Source: Stenotrophomonas maltophilia (GTDB lineage: Bacteria; Pseudomonadota; Gammaproteobacteria; Xanthomonadales; Xanthomonadaceae). Taken from it: 64,000 bases of DNA. The translations under genes were made by a program, and so were the position numbers. Location: the NCBI RefSeq assembly GCF_004684085.1, contig NZ_SRHZ01000002.1, forward strand, positions 1 to 64,000, in the 5' to 3' direction. Below, piece by piece: positions 55,770 through 64,000 of the stretch. Numbering within the stretch: position 1 is the stretch's first letter; every line of letters starts with the position of its first letter. The notes under the pieces are model-generated. The model saw only the letters and a program-made list of their open reading frames with translations, was not told where the DNA came from and did not search any database.

Positions 55770-56887
55770 GCACCCACCCTGCGTCGGGCACTGCTGGCCA
55801 TCCAGCGCTCCAGTGCGAACAGCAGCACGATGGCCAACAACAACCCTGTCGTTGGCTCACGCAGCGGCGGTGTTGCAGCAGGCAATGCGGCCCGGCGCGG
55901 TGCGTGGTCACGTGCATCGCCCAGGTGCGGGGCCGTGGGGGGCTGTAGCGCCAGCAGCAGGGCACGTGGCAGGCGCGGATCTCGCAGTGCGGCGTTGCGG
56001 GCGGTATTCCAGTCGCCCGGCAGCGACAGCAGATAGCCGTGGCCGATGCGTTGCTGCCACAGCAGCGGTGCGCCCTCGGCGTCGCGCAGCAGGATGCGGG
56101 CGCTGGCAGCGGGCTTGCCGGCGGTCACGACACGACCGCCGTCGCGCAGCCACGCCTGCCAGTTCACCGGAAGTGCATCGCTGCGGCCCCACACGCCGAT
56201 CTCGCCGCGTCCGGGCAGGGCATCCCCCGCCAAGGGCGAGGGCAGTGCCTGCACGACCCACGCGCGCTGCAGTGCGTTCAACCAGTGCTGGGCAGCGGCG
56301 GGTGCCTCGCCGTGCACGCGTAGTCGCGGCAGTGCCGCAGCAACCTGCGGCGGTGTGACCGGCATCGGCTGCGCGTGCCATTGCACCTCGCGCGACAGCT
56401 GCAGGCGGGCGCCATCCAGGCCGGGCAGGGGATCGGGAACGTGCACGGTCAACGCGGTGCCCGCGGGCAGCTGTGCGTCCAGTTCGCGCAGCAGGCTGGG
56501 CAGCGACGCGCTGGACGCAGGCGGTGCTTGATCGATGGCAGGGAAGCCGGGTGCAAGCCAGTGCCAGTTGCGGTCCGAAGCGGTACCGCGCAGCGCAGCG
56601 GCATCCAACCCAGGGGCCACCACCGTCCACGCAGTGGGGGGCGCAGCGGGGCCGGTCAGCGCAGGCCGTGCCAGCAGTAATGCCAGCGCGGCCAGCAACA
56701 GCAGGCGCACCAGCAGCAACGGCCAGTCATCGAAGCGGATGCGCTGGCGCGGCCGGACCTGTGCGCGCAGCCAGCGCAGCGCGGCGAAATCCAGCGGCGT
56801 ATACGGATGGCGCCGGGCCAGGTGGATCAGCAACGGCAGCAGCCATGCGGCGAGCGCGGCCAAGCCGAGCGGGAACAGCAGGGTCAT
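55766..56887 (-). CDS. BatA-domain membrane protein
   Basis: 373-aa protein. The N-terminus is a BatA-type module: a first helix (LFPLGLAALAAWLLPLLIHLA), the block RRHPYTPLDFAALRWL, then a second helix (LLLVRLLLLAALALLLARPAL). A soluble domain follows and a last helix lies near residue 350. No intact MIDAS (DxSxS) motif is seen. It overlaps the DUF58 gene (ATGA) upstream and the DUF4175-like gene downstream. It probably forms part of a membrane complex served by the MoxR ATPase. Confidence 0.78.
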   Translation of the reverse strand: MTLLFPLGLAALAAWLLPLLIHLARRHPYTPLDFAALRWLRAQVRPRQRIRFDDWPLLLVRLLLLAALALLLARPALTGPAAPPTAWTVVAPGLDAAALRGTASDRNWHWLAPGFPAIDQAPPASSASLPSLLRELDAQLPAGTALTVHVPDPLPGLDGARLQLSREVQWHAQPMPVTPPQVAAALPRLRVHGEAPAAAQHWLNALQRAWVVQALPSPLAGDALPGRGEIGVWGRSDALPVNWQAWLRDGGRVVTAGKPAASARILLRDAEGAPLLWQQRIGHGYLLSLPGDWNTARNAALRDPRLPRALLLALQPPTAPHLGDARDHAPRRAALPAATPPLREPTTGLLLAIVLLFALERWMASSARRRVGA

Positions 56888-57780
56888 GCACCGCCCCCAC
56901 GGCCGAACAGCGCCTGCAGTGCCTGGTCCAACGGTTGGTCGAGCCAGCCGGTGGCACTGGCGATGCCACTGGACTGCAGGCGCGACTGCAGTGCATTACG
57001 TGCATCGGTAAAGCGCTGCAGGTAGTCGTTGCGGATCGCCGCGCCATCGCCCAACAGTTCTTCGCCAGTCTCCGGATCGCGGAAGCGGTGGCCGGCATCG
57101 AACGGGAAGTCGCGCTCGTCGGCAGTCAGGATCTGCAGCAGTGCCACTTCGCGGCGCGCGCTGGCCAGTTGTTCCAGCAACACGATGCCGGCGTCGTCGA
57201 AGCCGTCGCCAACCGCCAGCAGCAGGTCGCCCGGGCGCACGCGTTCCCATAGGGGACGCAGGCGATCCGATGAGGGCCATCCGCCACGCGCCTGCAAGGC
57301 ATGCAGTTGCAGATGCACGCGATCACGCTGGCGTGCGCCGTTCGCCGCGGGCACCAGCTGCAGGCCATCGCCATTGATGGCCAGCAGGCCAAAACGGTCG
57401 CCCTGTTGCAGGGCCAGTTCAACCACGCAGGCGGCCACACCGCGCATATGGTCCAGACGCGTGCACTGCGGTGCCGCGCGATCCGCCTGGTTGGCCGAAG
57501 CGGTGGCGTCGAGCAGCAGCCAGACCGTGATCGGGCTTTCGCGCTCGGATTCGCGTACGAAGAAGCGATCCGAGCGGGCGTACAGCTTCCAGTCGATCTG
57601 GCGCAGTTCGTCTCCCGGCTCGTACGCACGGTACTGGGCGAATTCGAGACCGGCACCGCGGCTACGGCTGGCGTGCTGGCCGATGCCGCTGGCACCGCTG
57701 GCCAGGCGCGGCCGCAACCGCAGCAGGCGCAGGCGCGCACGCAGTTCCGGTGGCAAGGTCAGCGGGGTACCGGCGTTCAC
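56884..57780 (-). CDS. DUF58 protein (VWA-related), MoxR partner
   Basis: 298-aa soluble protein of the DUF58 family. The signature is AQYRAYEPGDELRQIDWKL followed by YARSDRFFVRESERE and VWLLLDATAS, the VWA-like strand with its acidic cluster. A GTG at 57780, 8 nt after the MoxR stop, is taken as start; the frame extends to 57840 but would run into moxR. DUF58 proteins are paired with MoxR ATPases in most bacteria and are thought to help assemble or activate target complexes. It overlaps the BatA-like gene by 4 nt. Confidence 0.88.
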   Translation of the reverse strand: MNAGTPLTLPPELRARLRLLRLRPRLASGASGIGQHASRSRGAGLEFAQYRAYEPGDELRQIDWKLYARSDRFFVRESERESPITVWLLLDATASANQADRAAPQCTRLDHMRGVAACVVELALQQGDRFGLLAINGDGLQLVPAANGARQRDRVHLQLHALQARGGWPSSDRLRPLWERVRPGDLLLAVGDGFDDAGIVLLEQLASARREVALLQILTADERDFPFDAGHRFRDPETGEELLGDGAAIRNDYLQRFTDARNALQSRLQSSGIASATGWLDQPLDQALQALFGRGGGA

Positions 57781-57787
57781 GCGTGGA

Positions 57788-58771
<984 letters not shown>

Positions 58772-58787
58772 GGGCGTGCAGGTCCTA

Positions 58788-59495
58788 TCAATTGTTCAAC
58801 GCGTACATCACGATGTTGACGCCGAAGCGGGTGTTGTCTTCGGCCAGGAAACGCTTGTTGCGCCAGTCGTAGTCCCACTCGCAGCCGTAGTCCTTGTTGC
58901 TGTAGAGCAGGCCCAGGCGGCCATCGACCTCGATGCCTTTCAGGTAGTCGTGCACCAGGTCGTCGCCCCAGCCGTTGAGTTCGAAGCTGGTGGCGGGCGG
59001 GCCATCGGGGAAGCGGAAGAAGCTGCGGTACAGCGGGTGGCTGTTGGGCAGCTTCTGCAGCGCTTTCGGCCCGAACAGGCGACCCATCTGCGCTTCGAAC
59101 GAGGTGGCGAACAGGCCATCGATGTCGTGGTTGCAGTCGTCGACGAAGACGAAGCCGCCATTGCGCACGTAGCGCACGAAGTTCTGCCGCTCGGCGGCGT
59201 TGAACTCCACCAGTGTGTGCCCGGCCAGGTAGCAGAACGGCGCTTCCAGCATGCGCGGGTCGGCCAGCGCCACCACGTGTTCCTGCGGGTCCACGCGCAG
59301 CGAGGTGTAGTCGATCAGCGAGGTGATCAGGTTGGACGGCATGCGCGCGTCCACATCCCAATCGCCGGAGTCGTACTGCAGGCGGGTGAACCAGAAGTCG
59401 TAGCGCGAACTGCGCGGGCCCGCCTGCGCGAACGCTGGCAGCGCCGCCGCCGAAGCGGCAGCGGCCAACCAGCGCAGGCAGGCCCGGCGATCCAT
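58788..59495 (-). CDS. Exported DUF4159 protein
   Basis: 235-aa protein with an N-terminal MDRRACLRWLAAAASAAALPAFA signal of twin-arginine appearance (split here for reading as RRACLRWL). The domain is DUF4159: FTRLQYDSGDWD, a LRVDPQEHVVALADPRM block, PFCYLAGHTLVEF, and GGFVFVDDCNHDIDG, where the VDD resembles the glutamine-amidotransferase-like core of this family. It ends FGVNIVMYALNN. It overlaps the tldE stop by 1 nt. Such proteins accompany MoxR/DUF58 genes; a biochemical role is not known. Confidence 0.85.
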   Translation of the reverse strand: MDRRACLRWLAAAASAAALPAFAQAGPRSSRYDFWFTRLQYDSGDWDVDARMPSNLITSLIDYTSLRVDPQEHVVALADPRMLEAPFCYLAGHTLVEFNAAERQNFVRYVRNGGFVFVDDCNHDIDGLFATSFEAQMGRLFGPKALQKLPNSHPLYRSFFRFPDGPPATSFELNGWGDDLVHDYLKGIEVDGRLGLLYSNKDYGCEWDYDWRNKRFLAEDNTRFGVNIVMYALNN

Positions 59496-60829
59496 CAGAC
59501 CGCGTCGGACAGCGAGGTGAAGGTGAAATCGCGCAGCTTCATCGGCGGGATCATCATCACGTAGCTGGATTCATCACCGGCCACGCGCACCGGCTTGCCC
59601 AGCTCTTCGATGTTGTTGAGCATGATCACCGGCGATTCGTTGAAGCGGAAGTTCTTCACCGGGTGCTTGATCTGGCCGTTCTCGATGTAGAAGGTGCCGT
59701 CGCGGGTCAGACCAGTCAGCAGCACGGTCTGCGGGTCGACCATGCGGATGTACCAGGTGCGGGTAACCAGGATGCCCTTCTGGGTGCCGCGCACCAGCTC
59801 GGCGGTGCTCTTGTCGCCACCGCTCATCAGCAGGTTGCCCGGCGTTGCCTTGGCGGTCTTGCCCTGCTTCTGCGCCCAGAAGCGCGAGTAGTCCAGATTG
59901 GCGATCTTGCCGTTCTCGATGATCGCCATGCGCTCGCGCGGCATGCCTTCGCCGTCCCACGGCAGCACCGGTGCCTCGGCATGCCACGGGTCAGCATACA
60001 TGCTCACGCGCGGGTCGTAGACCTGCTCACCCAGCTTGTTACCGCCGCCCTTCTTCGAAAGGAAGCTACGGCCTTCATCGGCCGAGCGTGCGCTGAAGAA
60101 ATTCATCATGAAGCTGATCAGGCCCGCGGCTGCGGCCGGTTCCAGGATCACCGTGTACTTGCCCGGCTCCAGCGCCTTGGCTTCGGCCGATTCGGTGGCC
60201 TTGCGCATGGCGATGCGGATGTCCTGGTCGGCCTTGAAGTCGGCGGCATCCTTCAGGTTGCGGCCGACCCAGCCCGAACCCCGACCATCTTCGGTACGCA
60301 CGGTGCAGGTGTAGTCGAAGTTGGTGGTGCGCTGGTAGGCGAAGTTGCCATTGCTGTTGGCGGTGGCCTGGAAGCCCTGGCCATCCTCGAGGAAGCCGGC
60401 GGCGATCAGGCCGTGGCCACGGCACGGTGCGATCGAATCAGCGGCGACCTTGGCGCGGAAGGCCGGATCGATGGCAGCGGTGGATTCGCTGAAGGTCGGG
60501 CTGGCGCGGTAGCTCTGCTTGCCGATGGCCGGCATGAACTCCGGGTTTTCCGGGGCCAGACGTGCCAGGTCTTCGGCACGGCGCACCACGCGTTCCAACG
60601 CGGCGTCGTCGAACTCGTTGATCGAGGCCGTGCCGACGCGCTTGCCGAAGGCGACGGTGACCGCCAGCTCGGTGTTGTCGACGATGCCGCTGGTGGAGAC
60701 ATTGTTCAACGCGAAACGGATGTTGCCGTTGATCGCGCCGGCCAGCACGGCGGTGCACTCGTCGGCCTTGGACAGGGCGATGACCTTGTCGAGGATGGCC
60801 TTGGCCTGGGCTTCGGTGAAGATACTCAT
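59495..60829 (-). CDS. TldE/PmbA-like protein
   Basis: 444-aa member of the TldD/PmbA family, the non-zinc partner (TldE-type): it lacks HExxxH. It shows VILEPAAAAGLISFMMNFFSARS where TldD has its zinc helix, and the C-terminal barrel segment NGQIKHPVKNFRFNESPVIMLNNIEELG. With a TldD it forms a heterodimeric protease whose zinc site is in TldD; in E. coli the pair trims microcin B17 precursor and CcdA. It lies downstream of two TldD-like genes here and 1 nt into the DUF4159 gene. It has no signal peptide, unlike its TldD neighbour. Confidence 0.9.
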   Translation of the reverse strand: MSIFTEAQAKAILDKVIALSKADECTAVLAGAINGNIRFALNNVSTSGIVDNTELAVTVAFGKRVGTASINEFDDAALERVVRRAEDLARLAPENPEFMPAIGKQSYRASPTFSESTAAIDPAFRAKVAADSIAPCRGHGLIAAGFLEDGQGFQATANSNGNFAYQRTTNFDYTCTVRTEDGRGSGWVGRNLKDAADFKADQDIRIAMRKATESAEAKALEPGKYTVILEPAAAAGLISFMMNFFSARSADEGRSFLSKKGGGNKLGEQVYDPRVSMYADPWHAEAPVLPWDGEGMPRERMAIIENGKIANLDYSRFWAQKQGKTAKATPGNLLMSGGDKSTAELVRGTQKGILVTRTWYIRMVDPQTVLLTGLTRDGTFYIENGQIKHPVKNFRFNESPVIMLNNIEELGKPVRVAGDESSYVMMIPPMKLRDFTFTSLSDAV

Positions 60830-60850
60830 GGTGTAAGGGCTCCTGACCGA

Positions 60851-62485
60851 TCAGCCGAGGCTGCGTGCGGTGTTGATGACGTTGATGCCGTTGAAGCGCG
60901 CGGTGGACGAGCCGTGCGAGACCGCCGAGACCTGGCCGGGCTGGCCCTTGCCGTCGAAGAACGAACCGCCCAGGCGGTAGTCACTCTCGTCGGCCACGGC
61001 GGTGCAGGCGTTCCAGAACTCCGGCGTGCGGATCTGGTAGGCCACGTCCTCCAGCATGCGGGTGATCTGACCGTTCTTGATCTCGTAGAACAGCTGGCCG
61101 CCGAACTGCGCGTTGTAGCGCTGCTGGTCGATCGAGAACGAACCATCACCGATGATGTAGATGCCGTTCTCCACGTCCTTGATCAGGTCGGGCACGCTCA
61201 GCGGCTTCTTGCCCGGTGCCATCGACACGTTGGCCATGCGCTGGAACTGCACGCTGGACCACGAGTCGGCATAGCAGCAGCCGTCCGACTCGGTCTTGCC
61301 GAGGATGTGGGCCTGGTCGCGGATGGTCTGGTAGTCCACCAGCTTGCCGTTGCTGATCAGGTCCCAGCGCTTGCACTTCACGCCTTCGTCGTCGTACGCC
61401 ACCGCGCCGAGGCTGCCCTGCTGGGTCTTGTCGGCAAAGATGTTGACCAGCTCGCTGCCGTACTGGAAATGCTGCTCGCGCTTGTCCAGGGTGGCGAAGC
61501 TGGTACCGGCGTAGTTGGCTTCGTAGCCGAGCACGCGGTCCAGCTCCAGCGGGTGGCCGATCGATTCGTGGATGGTCAGCCAGGTGTGCGACGGGTCGAG
61601 CACAAGATCGTACTTGCCCGGCTTCACCGACGGTGCCTTCAACTTCTCCTGCGCCTGCTTGGCGGCGGCGATGGCGTCTTCCTTCATGTCGTAGGAGGAG
61701 CTGTAGTTGACCACGCCGTTGGGGCTGACCACCTTGCCGGCGGCGGCGCCGTCGAGGTACTCGTAGCCCAGGCCCATCGGCGAAGACAGGCCCGAACGGG
61801 TGCGGAACTTGCCGCTGGTCTTGTCGATGGCGGTGACGGTCATCGGCGCCCAGATGCGGTGTACATCCTGGTCGATGTAGGAACCATCGGTGGAGGCAAA
61901 GTACTTCTGCTCGTTGACCAGGAACAGCATCGAATTGACGAAGCTGGCACCGGCGCTCATCGCGGCAGCGTTGACGTCCAGCAGCAGGCCGACCTTGTCT
62001 TTGATCGGCACCTCCATCGCGTTCTTGCGGATCGGCGTGCGCCAGCTCACCTCACCTACGCCCGGCGCCTTGGCCAGCTGCACCGGTGCGGTCTGCACGC
62101 CGGCGTTGGCCTTGGCGATCGCCGCGGCCTGCTGCGCGGCGCGTGCCACATCGGCCGTGCCCAGCGCGTTGGTGGCGGCAAAGCCCCATGCGCCGTTGAC
62201 GATCACACGGATGCCCACACCGGTGGACTCGGTGTTCACCACGTTCTGTACCTTGTCCTCGCGGGTGATCACGAACTGCCGCAGGTAGCGGCCGATGCGC
62301 ACGTCGCAGTAGGTGGCGCCGGCCTGCCGGGCGGCGGCCAGCGCCGCATCGGCCAGGCGCTTCTTCAGCCCCAGGTCCAGCGTGCTCTGCAGCTGCTCGG
62401 CGGCAATCGCCTTGCCGAAGAAGGAGGGCACGATCAGCCCGCCCGCGGTAAGCCCGGTCAGGGCCAGGAAGTCACGTCTTTGCAA
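60851..62485 (-). CDS. TldD-like zinc protease with Tat signal
   Basis: 544-aa TldD-family protease. The zinc motif HESIGH is in TIHESIGHPLELDRVLG. The N-terminus MQRRDFLALTGLTAGGLIV is a good twin-arginine signal (RRDFLAL), so the protein is probably exported, which is unusual because TldD is normally cytoplasmic. The start codon is TTG; GGAGAG lies 6 nt upstream, and no in-frame ATG fits. It is 30 nt downstream of a close paralogue and 21 nt upstream of tldE. Sequence blocks such as EANYAGTSFATLDKR are shared word for word with the paralogue, marking a tandem duplication. Confidence 0.9.
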   Translation of the reverse strand: MQRRDFLALTGLTAGGLIVPSFFGKAIAAEQLQSTLDLGLKKRLADAALAAARQAGATYCDVRIGRYLRQFVITREDKVQNVVNTESTGVGIRVIVNGAWGFAATNALGTADVARAAQQAAAIAKANAGVQTAPVQLAKAPGVGEVSWRTPIRKNAMEVPIKDKVGLLLDVNAAAMSAGASFVNSMLFLVNEQKYFASTDGSYIDQDVHRIWAPMTVTAIDKTSGKFRTRSGLSSPMGLGYEYLDGAAAGKVVSPNGVVNYSSSYDMKEDAIAAAKQAQEKLKAPSVKPGKYDLVLDPSHTWLTIHESIGHPLELDRVLGYEANYAGTSFATLDKREQHFQYGSELVNIFADKTQQGSLGAVAYDDEGVKCKRWDLISNGKLVDYQTIRDQAHILGKTESDGCCYADSWSSVQFQRMANVSMAPGKKPLSVPDLIKDVENGIYIIGDGSFSIDQQRYNAQFGGQLFYEIKNGQITRMLEDVAYQIRTPEFWNACTAVADESDYRLGGSFFDGKGQPGQVSAVSHGSSTARFNGINVINTARSLG

Positions 62486-62515
62486 GGCTGCTCTCCATGT
62501 CGAAGGATGGGTGGC

Positions 62516-64000
62516 TCAAGCGCCGAGACTGCGCGCGGTGTTGATGATGTTGATGCCGTTGAAGCGGGTGGTGGACGAACCGTGCGAGACCGCCGAGACC
62601 TGGCCGGGCTGGCCCTTGCCGTCGAAGAACGAACCACCCAGGCGGAAGTCGCGTTCATCGCAGATGGCGGTGCAGGCGTTCCAGAATTCCGGCGTGCGGA
62701 TCTGGTAGGCCGCGTCCTCGACCATGCCGGCGATCTTTCCGTCCTTGATCTGGTAGTACAGCTGGCCGCCGAACTGCGCGTTGTAGCGCTGCTGGTCGAT
62801 GGAATAGGAGCCACGGCCGTGGATGTAGATGCCGTTCTCCACGTCCTTGATCATGTCCTCGACGCTGAGCGGCTTCCTGCCAGGCGCCAGCGAGACATTG
62901 GCCATGCGCTGGAACTGCACGCTGGACCAGGAATCGGCGTAGCTGCAGCCGTGCGAGGCATCGCGGCCGAGGATATGGGCTTCATCGCGGGTGGCCTGGT
63001 AATCGACCAGGATGCCGTCGCGCACCAGGTCCCAGCGCTGGGTCTTGACGCCTTCGTCGTCGTAGCCGACCGCACCGAGGCTGCCGGGCTGGGTCTTGTC
63101 GGCGAAGAAGGTGACGATGTCGCTGCCCCAGCGGAAACCGGCATCGCGCTTGTCCAGCGTGGCGAAGCTGGTGCCGGCGTAGTTGGCTTCGTAGCCGAGC
63201 ACGCGGTCCAGCTCCAGCGGGTGGCCGACGTTCTCGTGGATGGTCAGGAACAGGTTGGACGGGTCCAGCACCAGGTCGTACTTGCCGGGCTTCACCGACG
63301 GTGCCTTCAGCTTCTCGCGCGCGTGGCGGGCGGCGGCGATGGCGTCCTCGACCGGGTCGTAGGAATCGCGGTAGGCGGTGATGCCACCGGGCAGGTGCAC
63401 CTTGCCGCGCGCATCGCCATCAAGGAACTCGTAGCCCATGCCCATCGGCGAGGACAGGCCGGCGCGCGTGCGGAACTTGCCGCTGGCCTTGTCGATGGCG
63501 GTGGCAGTGAACGGCAGCCAGATGCGGTGGATGTCCTGGTCGATGAACGAGCCATCGCTGGACGCGAAGTACTTCTGTTCGTTGACCAGGAACAGAGTGG
63601 AATTGATGTAGTCGGCCCCCGCATTCAGCGCGGCGGCATTGAGCGCCAGCAGCAGCTCGACCTTGTCCTGGATCGGCACCGCCATCGCGTTCCTGCGGAC
63701 CGGGGTCTGCCAGCGGACCTCACCGACTGACGGCGTCGGCGCCAGCTGCACCGGACGGGTCTGGATACCGGCATTGGCGCGGGCGATGGCCGTAGCCTGC
63801 TCGACCGCAGCGCGCACCGCGGCCTCGGTCTGCTGGTGCGTTGCAGCGAAGCCCCAGGCCCCATTGACGATCACCCGCACGCCCACGCCGGACGATTCGC
63901 GGTTGGTCACATTGCCGACCTGGTGCTCGCGGGTGATGACCGACTGGTTGAGGTAGCGGCCGATGCGGACATCGCAGTAGCTGGCCTTGGCCGAGCGTGC
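62516..64000 (-). CDS. TldD-like zinc protease, paralogue (N-terminus beyond window)
   Basis: At least 495 codons, open to the window edge. The zinc motif HENVGH is in TIHENVGHPLELDRVLG. The reading frame continues without a stop to 64000, giving SYCDVRIGRYLNQSVITRE, which aligns with the paralogue's TYCDVRIGRYLRQFVITRE, so about 45 N-terminal residues are missing. Whether it also has a Tat signal cannot be seen. Apart from Ser/Asn-level changes it is highly similar to the next gene, and it heads or continues the leftward operon. Confidence 0.9.
   Translation of the reverse strand, partial: ARSAKASYCDVRIGRYLNQSVITREHQVGNVTNRESSGVGVRVIVNGAWGFAATHQQTEAAVRAAVEQATAIARANAGIQTRPVQLAPTPSVGEVRWQTPVRRNAMAVPIQDKVELLLALNAAALNAGADYINSTLFLVNEQKYFASSDGSFIDQDIHRIWLPFTATAIDKASGKFRTRAGLSSPMGMGYEFLDGDARGKVHLPGGITAYRDSYDPVEDAIAAARHAREKLKAPSVKPGKYDLVLDPSNLFLTIHENVGHPLELDRVLGYEANYAGTSFATLDKRDAGFRWGSDIVTFFADKTQPGSLGAVGYDDEGVKTQRWDLVRDGILVDYQATRDEAHILGRDASHGCSYADSWSSVQFQRMANVSLAPGRKPLSVEDMIKDVENGIYIHGRGSYSIDQQRYNAQFGGQLYYQIKDGKIAGMVEDAAYQIRTPEFWNACTAICDERDFRLGGSFFDGKGQPGQVSAVSHGSSTTRFNGINIINTARSLGA

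Noticed and set aside
59663-63730. 1355-codon open frame on the plus strand
   Set aside because: It is exactly antisense to the tldE/tldD genes, has no domain, and reads as Val/Ala/Gly/Asp low-complexity protein typical of antisense frames in high-G+C DNA. Two similar halves merely mirror the duplicated tldD genes.

Overview
The window is about 68-70% G+C chromosomal DNA with very tight gene packing (many ATGA, GTGA and TTGA stop/start overlaps). Its gene content (mutM, opgD, tdk, rep, pyrF, plsB, ttcA, rdgC, gltBD, topoisomerase IB) and the many small GTAG-headed palindromes between genes point to a gammaproteobacterium of the Xanthomonadaceae, most likely Stenotrophomonas (maltophilia complex). 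This is inferred from reading the sequence; no database search was run. I see no tRNA, rRNA, CRISPR array or intact insertion sequence.

Layout. 0-9 kb: class A acid phosphatase, a secreted hydrolase with a DUF4785-like partner, an ABC ATPase, a fatty-acid desaturase with an EF-hand protein, mutM and opgD. 8.5-9.1 kb is a repeat-filled convergent gap. 9-24 kb: tdk, two tandem Sel1-like proteins, rep, an acetyltransferase, yceH, an e(P4)-type phosphatase, pyrF, a likely unannotated sRNA at about 16.49-16.585 kb, a lipoprotein, plsB, ttcA, rdgC and a SprT/YgjP-type metalloprotease. 24-37.4 kb: a two-domain methylglyoxal synthase, a BvgS-like hybrid kinase, gltD and gltB, topoisomerase IB flanked by two I78-type inhibitor lipoproteins, and an SDR with a histone-like tail.

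37.4-42.2 kb is visibly lower in G+C than its neighbours and looks acquired. It encodes a CvaA/RaxA-like membrane fusion protein, two very short precursors with double-glycine leaders, a third leaderless peptide related to the second, a strong hairpin, and a CvaB/RaxB-like ABC exporter with a C39 protease. This is a complete inner-membrane export system for what looks like a two-peptide bacteriocin/microcin (or signal peptide), with GxxxG motifs in all three peptides. The precursors were found by reading the DNA directly.

42.3-51.8 kb: a BlaI/M56 pair with a clear paired-dyad operator, a third I78-like lipoprotein, an MrfA/MrfB (YprA/YprB) helicase-exonuclease pair, hypothetical envelope proteins, and a 3 x 117 bp tandem repeat. 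51.8-64 kb is one long leftward operon: two TldD-like proteases (the last cut by the window edge), TldE, DUF4159, MoxR ATPase, DUF58, BatA-like, DUF4175-like and a membrane glutamine-amidotransferase-fold-type protein. It resembles the MoxR/Bat envelope-maintenance gene sets.

The two observations I rate highest are the peptide-export cassette and a family of three roughly 111 bp intergenic elements (8626-8737 minus, 8869-8979 plus, 24495-24604 plus). Each element has diverged but self-complementary outer arms around a core of exactly 52 nt. That core folds into two hairpins with ATGGA(T/C) hexaloops, which match the AnGGAn loop recognised by CsrA/RsmA.
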